DNA of 64,000 nucleotides from Setaria digitata (taxonomy: Eukaryota > Nematoda > Chromadorea > Rhabditida > Setariidae), in assembly GCA_003640385.1 (NCBI GenBank), contig RCAB01000051.1, forward strand, positions 1 through 64,000, written 5' to 3'. A program made the translations under genes and the position numbers. Each line of letters opens with the position of its first letter. The first letter of the stretch is position 1. Under the pieces are notes generated by a model. It worked only from the letters and a program-made list of their open reading frames with translations. It was not told the origin of the DNA and did no database searches. Positions 1 through 12,300 of the stretch are shown here, one piece after another.

Positions 1-46
1 ATAATAATAATAATAATAACAATAATAATAATAAATAATAATAAAT
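1..46. repeat. AAT/ATA trinucleotide microsatellite
   Basis: The window opens with an imperfect run of AAT/ATA triplets interrupted by AAC and ATAA units. It is a simple-sequence repeat in the region downstream of the ILK gene and carries no coding signal. Confidence 0.9.
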
Positions 47-1911
47 TTCCAGTGGTCAGATTTTAAATTACAGCTGTACTTTTCGAATTCTTAAACTTGA
101 CTGGCGAAACTGTTGTTAAAGCGGTTTGAAAACTACAATAATTGGATATTTTTATGCTCCATAGAAAGTATGAATATTTCAAAAGTTATCCAGAAAATAA
201 TATTTGCAGTAATTGAGGTGACGAAGAAATTTCATGGACAGATCGAAGCACCGAACTATCTGGTTAGAAAAGTTAGGATACCAAAATTCGGAATTCACTA
301 CAGATGTCGGCATACGTCCTTCTCTTCAAATCACTGCTTCATAGCGAATGCTTCTAAATGAATGTCGAATTTTCAGCACACCTTAACGACTGCAGTTGCA
401 TGAGTGAAAAAAAAAAGCAAGAGGAGAAAAAGTTTGATGTTCCTAAAATAAGCTTTGAGATGAGAGAATCGCTAGCGAACATCAGAAATCCTTCATGCAT
501 CCATTCTGAGAAGCTTTGTGCACACTAATACCCATTCTTCAATCTCTTTTCCTCTGTGACACATCATACTAACGCTGGCTTCATGGCACGCATGAATGAA
601 TCTCTTGAAATTACAATTTCAACTTGCTCATAACCTCGGCTGACACATCACCTAGCAAGTTGTCTCTGACTTCCCCAAAGACAACATAGGTTGTTATCGA
701 ACCCGAAGAATCTGCTGAATGTAGATCTCCTACTGAAATAGAGCCTTCGGGTTTTTATGGCACTAAAGCGTTAACTTATCGTCGAACGAAATTTTGTGGT
801 ATATTTTACTTCTCAGCATTTCCATCTACTGTCAACTTTTACTCTATCAAACTTCTTTTGTTACTATACTGTAAAATTTCTGTCAGCACCTCACAATTTA
901 TTATGTAAGCAAAATCTTTTTGGAAATAACAAAACAATAAATAATAAAATTATAAGGCGTAAGAAAATTTTACGGGTCTTCAACAAAGAGATTTGCATAA
1001 TGAAAGGGTTCAATACCAAAGAATAAGATCCAGAAAATGGGACAAAGAGGAAGTGAGGAAGAACTTGTAAAATCCCAGCCACAAATTATAATCAGAAATT
1101 TCAACCACAATTTTTTCCGAAGGAGACTCATTTTCTTGCTTCTTTAAATCCTTCCTTTCATTCTTGCAATCATCTGTTGAATGTAATAATTTCTGACTAG
1201 CTGTGGCTTTGCTTACAAAAAATCGATTCAGAACTTATAGAACCCATAAATTCTAGAAACAAAATGAAGATTGAAGCACCACATAATTTACAATTAACAC
1301 AATATTTCTCACTAAATTAGGCGAGAAGATGGAAATATTTGAAAGCTTCAACTGCTAAAATTTAATTCCTTATTTAAAGTCATTCCTGCCTTACATCTTT
1401 TCTGGAGAACATATAGTACGACGTGAAAAATCCAAAACTCCTTCATCTTAAAGTCATATGAAAAATATGAATTAAAGGGAAAAAAACAGTAATACCGGAT
1501 AGAAGAGGTGGATAGCAATGGGATAAATCAGACATATCGTACATGACAAGAACTACCGTTTAGCAGTTATGGCGAAGAAAAGTAAATGCTGAAAAGCAAC
1601 GCTCCGTTCCAAAAATGAATACAAGCCTAACCACTCGACAATACCTGTCCGAAGAGGATTAAGACTATACAGAAATAAATAAGTAAACAATGCTATCATC
1701 AATCAGAGAGAGTAATATGATGTCAGCTGACAGCTTAAGCCAAAGTTTTTAATTGGAAAGACCATTTATAGTATATAAGCGATATTACTATAAATCTACA
1801 ATACAGAATTGATTAAATATTGATTTTTACACCAGCAAAAACTATTTGTGCTGAAGCGAGAATAAATTCTTTCCAAGATCAAATTTGACTAGATTACACG
1901 AGAAATCCAAA
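47..1911. other. intergenic region downstream of ILK
   Basis: AT-rich stretch with only short reading frames that match no family I recognise and lack flanking splice signals in phase. The part adjoining 1911 should hold the 3' untranslated region of the minus-strand ILK gene. I see no RNA gene or transposon here. Confidence 0.6.
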
Positions 1912-3666
1912 TTATGATTGAGCCATTTTTTCTAATATTGGTATTATTTGGTCGAAATTCGGCCGCCGACCAGGATCCTCATTTAAACAAATATTCATCA
2001 AACGCCCCATATTTCGTGATATTCCAGGAGGAAATGGAACACGAAGTCCTTCCAATGCAACCTGAAAAATTTATATTGGAATTGAAATTGAGAAAAATTT
2101 GTAATTTAGGAAGTCTAGTCTCCTCTCAATCCTTCTTAAAAAAAAAAAAGAAAGGAAAAAAGACAAAGACAAAAAAACAATCCTGAAAAAAAATCCACTT
2201 TTTGTTTGGCGGCAAAACAATATCACAAAAAGACTCCAGTGATTAAAATGGTTAAAAAGGCAATAAATTGTTCCTCTAAGCAATCTGTTATCCGGGTGAT
2301 TATTTTTCCCAAGGAATGACTATGACATGAATGCATCTCCAAACCAATTTTTTTAAAGAAATTTAACTACACCGAAACAAAACTATGCGCTGCACTTCAG
2401 CATAATAATTGGATAAAATTTTAAGCTTCAAATTTCCAAAATTTAAATTTGAATTCCAAAATTACTCCTCTACTCATAAAATTACAACTAAAATACTCCC
2501 ATAAAGAAGAACCTATCAACAAAATACTCTTCTTCCAGAATTCTTTTTTCTTTCAAACCCATACATTAAGCTGAATATTTCAACAAACATCAAAAAAAGC
2601 TAACCTTTATTCCAACTTCCATTGGAGAAAGATCTGAGAATGGCACTTCTCGGGTATTCAGTTCCCACAATAAAACACCAAAACTCCACATATCAGCTGC
2701 TCTAATATTTAAATCTGATGGTGAGTGTTTTAGTGCTAGAAAGAATGTTTTAAATTATTAACTATTTCTAAAATTTGTAACAAACCTGGGGAGAAAATCA
2801 TTTAATTTTTATCGATCAGACGAATATTTTACAGTGTTCACTTCTCTTACGACTGTTATACTCGTAATAGTCACTCTGAAGAAATATCAGTTAATACTGA
2901 AAAAAAAAAATTATTATAAATACTAATAGCATGAAATTTTTACCTTCCGGAGACATCCATGCTGGAGAATACAATCTTCCCACTTCTTGAAAACTGAATT
3001 TTGTATCAGCCATTGAAATTCTTGCTGTAAGGTCCTCGTCAACCACAACATGCTTTGAACTTAGATAATACCTCAAAATCAGCGGGTCCAGCGAATGAAG
3101 AAATGACATGCCGCGGGCTATGTCCAAAGCAAATTTTATCGCTTGTGCCTGATCAATTACAACTGCTGAAAATAAGAATAGCGAAGCTATAAGACATCTA
3201 CGTTTTTAAGATAAGAAAATGTGACACGCGAATCAAAAATTACCACCGCAATTTTATGAGTTCACCGAATTGAGACTTTCATAATATAGAAATTAGGAAA
3301 GTACAGTGAATAATGATGATTTTTTTTTCATACCAGCATATTTTCTTCCATTCTTTTTTAACTAATAGCAAAAAATTAAAAAAAAAAAAGGACTCTGTTA
3401 AGAACGAAAGAAGTGAAATATTGCAAGAAATTTACTCGTCTGTTCGTGCAATACATTATAAAGTGAACCAAATGGCATCAACTGGCTGATAACAATAAGA
3501 TTTGGTGGTTGATTACAACATGCAAGTACAGGACAAACATTTGAATGAGCGAATATTCTGAAAAAGACTAAATCCATAATAATTACTGACATTAATTGGG
3601 TTGTATATCTCATTCCTTTTTTTGCTTCGTCACTTCAGTATATATGACCAAGCGATATCTAGAAAA

Positions 3667-3705
<39 letters not shown>

Positions 3706-5366
3706 AAAAAACGGTAAGGAATAAATACAGCGTAGGAGGAATACAGACCTTAGAGAAGGAAATTCAGCTTGGAAGTCACGACTTATACGTGGAGTTACTT
3801 CAGGTAGTGATAAAATTCGAGCAACAATATCATTCCCTTGCCATTTGCCACGCCAAAGTTCACCGCTGTGAGATTCGGCTACCTTCATCGATAAACTTAA
3901 GGATGCCATATCAACACCTGTGTACCTGAAAACCATTCCAAATATATTAGTAACACGAACAGGGCAAATCCAATCAAACTTACCTTTAAGCTAGCTCATA
4001 AAAAGTGTTGGAAATTTTGTTCCATCGTTAAAATGAGTAGTTAAAGCAGGAAGAAAAAATTTGAGCAAGCCAACCTCGAAAGTGTGGCATCTCTAGTGCG
4101 GGTTTTTGTCCCTTTCCAAGTCTGATCTTTGAATGGTATCCTCTCATTGATACTTTGTCCATGTTCTTGAGCAATTTCTAAATATAACAGCCGAATGTTA
4201 TATATAATTAATAGTATTTGTGTCTTTGAGAATTCAACTAGAAATGTACTGAAATTAAGCATTCAAAAAATTAATAATGAAATGATTAACTGACGAACCT
4301 ACAATTGCATTACGAGCCTGTGGTTGGCACACATCAAGTGGTGTTTGTCCTTTCTTATTGCATGAACTTATTAAAGCACCACTTCGAATGAGATCCTGCG
4401 ATGTTAATCAACAAATAATAGAGATATTTATTTAAAAAACATAAGAAGAAAACAAGGAAAATATGTCCGCCAAATGAAAAGTATTTCTTTTCTAATAAGA
4501 CCATTCTTTAGAATAAAATTAATGAAGAAACTTTAAAGCATAAAAAAAAAAAATTCATGATCTCACCTCGCAGATTTGCACATAACCCCAGAAACATGCA
4601 TAATGAAGAGGTGTCATTCCATGTTCATTTGCTACATTTACGTCCGCTTTTCGATTAAGCAATTTCTGGAAGGAATTTTGGAACATAAGAGAAAAATAAA
4701 AAAAAAAAAGCGAACTTGCATACATGAAGTTATTCAAGCATTCAGGGATGAAATTATGATTCGAACTTGACTAGTACCACGAACAGTACACAAAAACTCT
4801 TGAACATTTTAATTTAGTGAACATGAAAGGAAATGAGCTCTATATATCTAAAATGAACTGGACATACCACAACAATTTCGCGATTTCCGTGAGCTGCGGC
4901 TAGGTGTAAACTTGTATCATCACCCATGTTTGTCGCATTTACACGTGCTCCGCGTGAAAGTAGAAGCTCAGCAATCGCAACATGCCCTTCTTTAGAGGCC
5001 CAATGAAGCAACGAAAATGCATGATCGTCACTAAAGAAGTTCATGAATAAACTGAAATACTACAGAGTGAAATTCGGCAAAACTTGGACATTACAAATCT
5101 AAAAAGAAAGTTAAAATTTAACAATTCGGTAAACAGAAGTTTACAAAGAAAATATAGAAAGCCATCTAAGTTTTGAATTTCCTATTTTTTTTTAAACTTG
5201 ATTTCAATATTTCAGAATCATTAATCAGCAACCAAAAGCTTGAGTGAAAAATACAGATAAATTAATCTAGAATTTACCCAATATTGAGATCGTGTTCCGT
5301 ATCATCAAGCCATACTCGTACTTGAAAAGTATTACCCTCACGTACCCATCCAAATACATCTTCCAT
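1912..5366 (-). CDS. pat-4: Integrin-linked pseudokinase (ILK / PAT-4)
   Basis: ILK is the ankyrin-repeat scaffold pseudokinase that binds integrin beta tails, PINCH and parvin at adhesions and muscle dense bodies. Exons, in transcript order: 5278-5366, 4868-5030, 4567-4665, 4299-4395, 4075-4177, 3749-3925, 3436-3557, 2944-3165, 2605-2735, 1912-2061; all junctions are GT-AG and in phase, giving 450 aa (human ILK is 452). Residues 1 to about 175 are ankyrin repeats (motifs such as [11 protein letters not shown] and [11 protein letters not shown]). The kinase-like domain keeps HSGELW, ARISMAD, the SPEAL activation segment, ADMWSFG and NEDPGRRP, but has no HRD catalytic loop, as is normal for ILK. 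The lysine of the beta-3 strand is Arg220. An in-frame upstream ATG at 5417 would add 17 residues; I chose 5366 because it aligns with the vertebrate start. The exon at 2605-2735 has a second in-frame acceptor 21 nt further in. Family assignment is very secure; the start is less so. Confidence 0.95.
3668..3703. repeat. 36-nt poly-A homopolymer in an ILK intron
   Basis: A run of 36 A on the plus strand lies in the intron between exons 3436-3557 and 3749-3925 of the minus-strand ILK gene, so it is poly-T in the transcript and close to the branch/acceptor side of exon 3436-3557's upstream neighbour. Length is likely variable or imprecise. Confidence 0.9.
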
Positions 5367-5417
5367 AATAATAGGCACATTCGGTTTATGCGAATGATAA
5401 TTGCTTGCGAGAGACAT

Positions 5418-8400
5418 GATTAACAAAATAAGATTATTTCAACTCCAAATAATCCAATACAACCAATTAGTATCGGCGACTATAGTATTCACATAGACGG
5501 TAAAATGATGTTAACCACAAAGACCGTGCGGAAAGCACGGCAAACTCCTTCCTATAACCCAAACCTAAAAATGTTGGCTAAAAGTTGATTACATTTTAAA
5601 TTTAGAAAAAAATCAGAAAAGACTAGTTAAAGTCAATTCGGAAAGACTAGGCAAATATCGATTGCGACGAAAAAAATGATTTCCATTCGCAAGAATGTAT
5701 CTTAAGCTATTTCATATTAATTAGATTATAAACAGTACAACAAACGGTTCAAATCAAAGGAACTTTTCAAATCTTTTGGCTTCCAATAAACATCTCGGAA
5801 CACAAGATCAAAGGATTTAGCATATAACATGCCGAAAGCACTCGACAAAAATGAAAAGATGCTTAAAAAAGAACATGAGAAACGACGTATTTTGAAATTG
5901 AAAAAATATTTCAATCCCAACTTTTTTTGTGAAATCCTATCACTCATATACCACTCTTCCATCTGAAGAGATCAAAAATTATGAATACGCACATGTCGAA
6001 TCATATTACTTATGCAGTCTTTAACTTTTACTCCAAAGGATTTTTCACAAACGATGTTAAACAGTGATATTGCGGAAGCGAACTAACATGATTAATAACC
6101 GGAGTGAAATTAATCTTGTTAAGTACGAATCGACCAACATTTATATATCAAGATTGCATCAAACATGAGATAAAAAAGGAATCCATAGGTAAAAAGCAAA
6201 CGTGCATAACAATGTAAACATAAACAATAGACAAAAAATAATCAATATAATCGTTTGAATTGAGGGATTCAACACAGAATATGGAAGGGAAACTGAAACT
6301 AATCTGCAAAAAAAGTGTCATTCACATTTTTGACAGAGAATTATCGACATGGGTAATAAAATGTATTACTAAGAAGCTGCGATGAGAGATAAATCCTTTG
6401 GAAGAGACAGGAAGAAGTGACTATGTCAAATAGTCGAAGATTAAGTCGTATAGTGAAATGCCAAAAATGGCAAGAAATGAAGCAGTTAGCAGCGGAACAA
6501 AAGTGAAAGAACTGCATGGGGAAGAAATCTGTAACAGTTACTAAAAATCTTCCACGGAACGATGATGCACTTTCACCCTGAGCATTTCATGAAAGGATAG
6601 GATAAGGGAGGAGAAAAAAAAGAAAGGAGTAAGAAGAAGGAAGGGACAGGAAAGAAAGATTTGCAAGGCAAATGTTTAAATCATGTAAAGAACTGGAATG
6701 AAAATAGTACGGTGTGATGTTGTAATGTTGGATGGATATACACATACCTTGCTACTTGCTGCTTTTGAAGGTTCTTCAACGTTGCGAGAAGAGAGCAGCT
6801 GTTGATTGTATTGGCATCATAATCGTTGTCATCATCAAGTGAAGTAGAGTGAAGTGGAGTGATCGGAATACTGCTTGCTGATGTTACACATCGAAAGGGT
6901 AAACGGTGCTTCCCATCTATTTCGGTAGCAGTCGAGAGTAACAACTAATTGGATAAATGCACTGAAGCAGAAGGGTACACAAAATCAGCAGCATATTCTT
7001 ATGCCATAATAACTTATCTTCCCTCTCTCTCTTTCTCTCTTTATTCCTCAACGGATACTAACGAATCATTACACTACTTACCACTCCACTGCATTCCACT
7101 GGTCAACCCCAGACTTTACTGAAATTGGAATGCTAAAGGGAAGCACACCTTTACACTAAAATGTTTCCTTTATATACACTGTATATGGAAATATAGATTA
7201 TTTAAGAACCATCATACTTAAGGGGAAAGGGCAAATGCAACGAGAGAATGAGAAAACGGGAAAGCAGACTCTAGAACACTAAATCCTCGAAAATTTTCTA
7301 CAGAATAATTGTATATTAATTTTTGAAGATAAACACAATCACGATAATAAGAAATGTTAAATCGGAATAGTATCAATATGAAAAAAAAAGCAACTGACAT
7401 TGGAAATTTTGATCCTACGACTTCACCATGTATACATGCACATGTACTTTTGTTCTATGGATGCATAAATTTTAATTTTAAAATTTAAGTGTAAACGGAA
7501 CATATAAAAAAAGATAAATATAAATTGTAAATTAAAAGAAAATATGAAAACTAAACAATCGAAAGTTTGCAGTTACACCATGAACTTCTGCAGAATGAAC
7601 CTAGAAAAGGTCGTCTATAAGCTTAACATTCTTCCCTTTTATCCAATCAATTCTCCTGTTGTAAAGTTTATTTCGATAATATTTATGGCGTCTATCCATT
7701 AGTTCACATACTTACGAATAATGCCAACCCGTCCATACCTACCAATGACCCCGTTTTGTCTATTCACTATTACTTGCATTAGAACAAAATGAAAAGATCA
7801 TTCGATATAACGAAGGAAATGTTTGGAAATAGGAACACTTGTTTCATCACTTGTTTTGACTCGAACTAGACATCTATCGGATGAAACTTAGTTTCTGTAA
7901 TGAAGAGGGGAACATTGCTCACCCTTATGTGAATTATTAATGGAACTCTACACTACTTCTAGCAACAGCAATTTCTCGAGAGTTGAATTCCCTTCCTACC
8001 TCGCCCAATTTTGCATTTCTTTAAGGAGGTTAGTAATAAATGAACAAAACATTAATTTTACAACTTTAGAATCCTAGAAAGAACAGAGAAGGCTACTGCA
8101 ATCATCCAAATGGAATGAACAAAGAATGATTGAATGAGTTAGAAATTTCATTTTAGAGGACTTGTAAACCACACCATGTAACATCAGCCACTGACGGTGT
8201 TTCATTTGCAGGATTCAGCAGAATAAACATTAGTCACTTTATCAATATCAAATACTGCAGTTAAATGTCTCACACTACCAATGCGTGTCACATGGAACAT
8301 GGTGTAGGTGTCGTCTCAAAACTTAGTTCATCATGAGGAAAACACCACGTGATCGACAAGACCGAACATCAAGTAGCCTTGATTCTAGTTGTTGGACAAT

Positions 8401-9300
8401 AAAAGATGTGAGCAGGGTGCTTGATGAAGCAAGTGAAACAAACTTAAAACACAGTGAAATATGACTGGGGGACTCACAACCTAAGACTATGGAAAAATCA
8501 TTCCGACACAACAGAAATCGATGATCTGTTTCAGATTCACTGACTTAATCTGCATAAGATATTATCGCATTTTAAAGCAACTCAATCAGTAGCCCCGTCC
8601 AAGGTCCTCAACCTTCATTACTGGCCAATTATCTATCCACTAGCAAAGTGTGCACCGTGTGACTGGACGAAAATGAATTATGAAAGAGTGACCTACCTAG
8701 AAAAGATAAAGACAAAGGAACGAGTTCCAGACCAGTTCCCAGTTCATCCTCAGCCACAAAAACTTGCAAAGTTCTCAATCGCTCTGGCCACTTGACTCTA
8801 ACCTCTCGGTTAGATTATCAATTCACTGTAAAGGAACGGAAATAGTAGAGTTTCGGGAAAAAGACTTGGCTCAGATTGAGATTAAATAACAATAGTATAG
8901 AAATCGAAGAGGAGCAGTGTGTGAGAGAGGATAAGATAGATTGTTGAGAGAGGAAACGACGATGGTTGTCAAGATAGATGTGTTGCATTCAAATAGAAGA
9001 GATACAAAGATTGCCAGAATTTGAATGTGTCTTGCAATGGGAGAGACAGAGAGGGAGTAGTACTGGACAGAGATAGCGTTGGTCTATTCTACCATGAAGA
9101 ATGGAGGTACTCGGACCCGATATAACTTGGTGGTGCTAGCCTGCATGAGAAGCTCTGACGTTTAGGTTCGAAATGGCTGAGGGTATTTTAGATCGGTCTA
9201 GGTAGTGGTGAGTTCAGAGAATACCTGATGCCGGATTCGGAATATATTTACAGGTTAACCCATTCCTTGGAGCAGTTCTGGAAGCAGGAAGCAAGTGCGG
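5418..9300. promoter_or_regulatory. divergent intergenic region between ILK and PAN2
   Basis: About 3.9 kb lie between the divergent ILK (-) and PAN2 (+) coding starts and should hold both promoters and 5' untranslated exons. I see no conserved coding exon. On the minus strand a good donor (AAG followed by GTATGTG) lies at 6741-6747 and could end a non-coding 5' exon of ILK. A CT-rich stretch is at 7018-7046. At 9241-9252 a plus-strand ATTTACAG acceptor precedes the PAN2 start by about 50 nt. Otherwise I see only AT-rich sequence. Confidence 0.5.
6748..6944 (-). other. possible upstream exon of ILK (speculative)
   Basis: A minus-strand open stretch of about 65 codons ends at a strong splice donor (6741-6747). 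It contains low-complexity Ser/Thr and an Asp-rich run and has no in-frame ATG at its left edge. It could be a 5' untranslated exon of ILK or chance. I recognise no protein family. Confidence 0.2.
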
Positions 9301-12300
9301 ATGTTCGGTTCATCGCCTGGGCATAGTGAAGATGTCTTAATATCTGCAGATGGCCTTACTCCAATGGTTTAAATTCAATTTAAAATTCTACATTTTCAAA
9401 AATCCATGTAATTCGGGATTTAACGAAGTTATGACTTCGTCAAGTTTTGAAATATCTGGAAGTAAATTTACAAGTAAATTACTCAACTTTAGTTTCAGAT
9501 TTCATTGTTGATGAATTTTAGACTTGCGCATCTTTCAATTTTTTTATTTTTGTTTATTTCTGAGGAAATAACATTCGAAAGATATTAAAAGGAAGGAACT
9601 TCAATTTTTCTGAACTTCACTTTTATAGAATAACGAGGCTCGTATTCCGGAAGGTGGATTTGCGCTGCTGTCAACAACACCACAAAATGCAGCGCTTGCA
9701 CATTTCATTACCGCACTTACATTCGATCCCTACCAAGAACTTCTTTGGACCGGAAATAACATGGTAATTTGCTCGGTTATCTTTTTACTATCTTTGCCTG
9801 TTTTCGAAATAATTTGCTGCATTCTCTCAAGACCTGAAGTAACTGTTGTTTTCTATCGAATTTCTTCAAGAGTTAGAAAATTAGCTCTTTTTATCGTATT
9901 TAAAGGTATGGTGCTAGGATAGGAAAATACTTTTCTGTTTCGCGCATTCTGAAAAATAATCTGGAAGTTCGAAAATTCAGACCTGTGATTTTATCAGTTG
10001 TTTTACATTCACAAATGTAAAATGTTTGACGTAATTGTTGCTCATTATAGTATAAGCAAACTTTTCGTAAGATTTGAAACAGGATTTATGGCTGATAAGC
10101 ATTTACATTTTATCAGAGCTTATTTTCTAGTATCATAATTTTAAGGGACGTGTAGTGTCATTCTACGGTGCTCAGCTTGATAAATATACAGCATTTTTAT
10201 CAGCAGCCAATTCAAACATTCGCGCTTTGCTTGCTTCAGAAACTGTTATTTTCTCACTAACATCAAAACGTTTAAAAGCTAATCGCCGGCAAGGCATTTC
10301 GTTATTTACACATACGTGAGCTTTTAAAAAATTCACTTGTATCAATCTAAAAAAAATTACAGAATTCCTTTGTTTAATATTCATTTAAGAAATAGATTTC
10401 ATTTCTTCTTTTTCCGATCCATCGTAGTAGTTGGATATTAAGTGCATTTGGTTACTTAGCATTAGGGAAGCATTAGGAGAATTAACTGAATATGACATAT
10501 TACAATCGAAATAGTGCCCTTAGACTTTACGAAAAAATTTGTAATATAGATTTCAGATCCGATCACATGACTGATCTTACGTGCATGCATCGACTTTCGG
10601 ATGTGCCGCATAAATTGCTACTTGGTGGAAATCAACAACAAATCATACAGTTTGATGTTGAAACACAAAAAGAAATACGAATTGTATAGTTCTGTGAAAA
10701 TTTTCAGCTCTGAATTTTATTACGAAAAATGAACTGATTAATCTGCGAAGTGTGTAATAAGGCGATTATGGGTGAATATGTGCTACTATTAAAATTGTGA
10801 TAGGAATATTGTTTTCAGGTTTCTGTTAAACAGAAGAATTGCTTGGCTTTACGGTCAAATCAGAAGTTTTTATTTAGCTCGGATTCAGAAGGGAACGTTA
10901 GTTTCCATAATGATTTCCAATTTTCGATTCATTTTATTTTCTTTTTACAACAGTTTTATATAATAATTCTGTCTGTCTCTTTAGATAACACTTCGACATC
11001 TTACAACTGTGGATGCAATCCACGCCTTACAGGCTCATCAGGGATCGATAGCTGATTTTGATGTTTGTGGAAATAAACTGATAACATGTGGCTACTCCCC
11101 AAGGTTTATGATTCATTCCGATTGATCTTGATAAGTTCACTTTGTCATTCCGCGACAATTTTTTTATTGTTATAATTCACACCCATTATAACAATAAAAA
11201 GATTAGCCTTGCAGATCTACAGATTATTCCTCTACAGATTTGTGCACAATTATGAAATTTTAATTGATGATTTTGCAACTATTTTAAACAACATTACTGT
11301 GTAAGGCTGATTACAGCTTTCATTATAGGCTGGGTAAAATAACAGGTGATCGATTCATAATGATTTATGATCTGAGGACGCTACGTAGTTTGCCTCCCTT
11401 ACCTTTACCAATGGCACCATCATACTGTAGATTTTTACCATCTTATTCAGATGGTCGGATTATGGTTTGCTCTCAGGTGTGTATTGCATACTTTTTAGAT
11501 CCAAAGAGTTCTGTGCAATTGCTCATAAAGGTCAACTTCAGACCAGTAAATATGCCAACTTTTTAGACTGGTGAATTGATTGTAATGGATTTAAATGATC
11601 AATCAAGTCAAATGCCCATTCAGTTAGATACAAATGGCTTTGCCATTACGTCTCTTGATGTATCAACTTCAAAGCAATGCATTTCCTTTGGTGACCAAAC
11701 AGGTAGGTAGCAGTGTTATGGTTATCCATAAAATTTGTTGGGTAGCTTTAGGAGAAACGGTAATTATTATTGGATAAAACTAATTTAAAATATAAGATTT
11801 TTCATCGTGTTGCAGTTTATATAATAGATTGCTAGAAAGAAAAAAAATAGCTTTTTTTACATCTAAGTGAAGGATAGAATACATGACAAAGAAAGTGATA
11901 TTGGAGAAATAGTGTCTATGTTATCTCAGTAATTCGATAAGACGAAACGCCTTTTTTCTGGTTCATTTAAGCTGATGCTACACAGAGATTTATAGGTCTG
12001 ATACATCTTTTTTCGGACCGAATGGAACCGGTTTTCAATGAAAATTCCTGGGGCACAGATTTTCCAGACCCGGTAAGTATGCTTGTAAATTTGTATAATT
12101 CTCCACAGGTTAGTATTTTGTTCCTACTACATATTCTTCCACATTTTTGATAGGCAGTTTTCTTTAAGAACATGGTGTTTGCACTGTTTAATGTTCACTT
12201 CTATAGATGCAATACTTTCTGCAGTTGTTTACATGAGTTTGTTTTACGTATTACAACCTAATCTCTTAGATTTTCTCACCAGATTTTATTTTTAGATAGC

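Noticed and set aside
2714..2944. Apparent seven-residue deletion in the ILK activation segment
   Set aside because: It came from using the inner acceptor; the upstream TTCTAG acceptor restores the conserved segment.
5726..5962. Minus-strand 78-codon frame upstream of ILK
   Set aside because: Phe/Ser-rich AT-driven translation with no family match and no supporting splice pattern.
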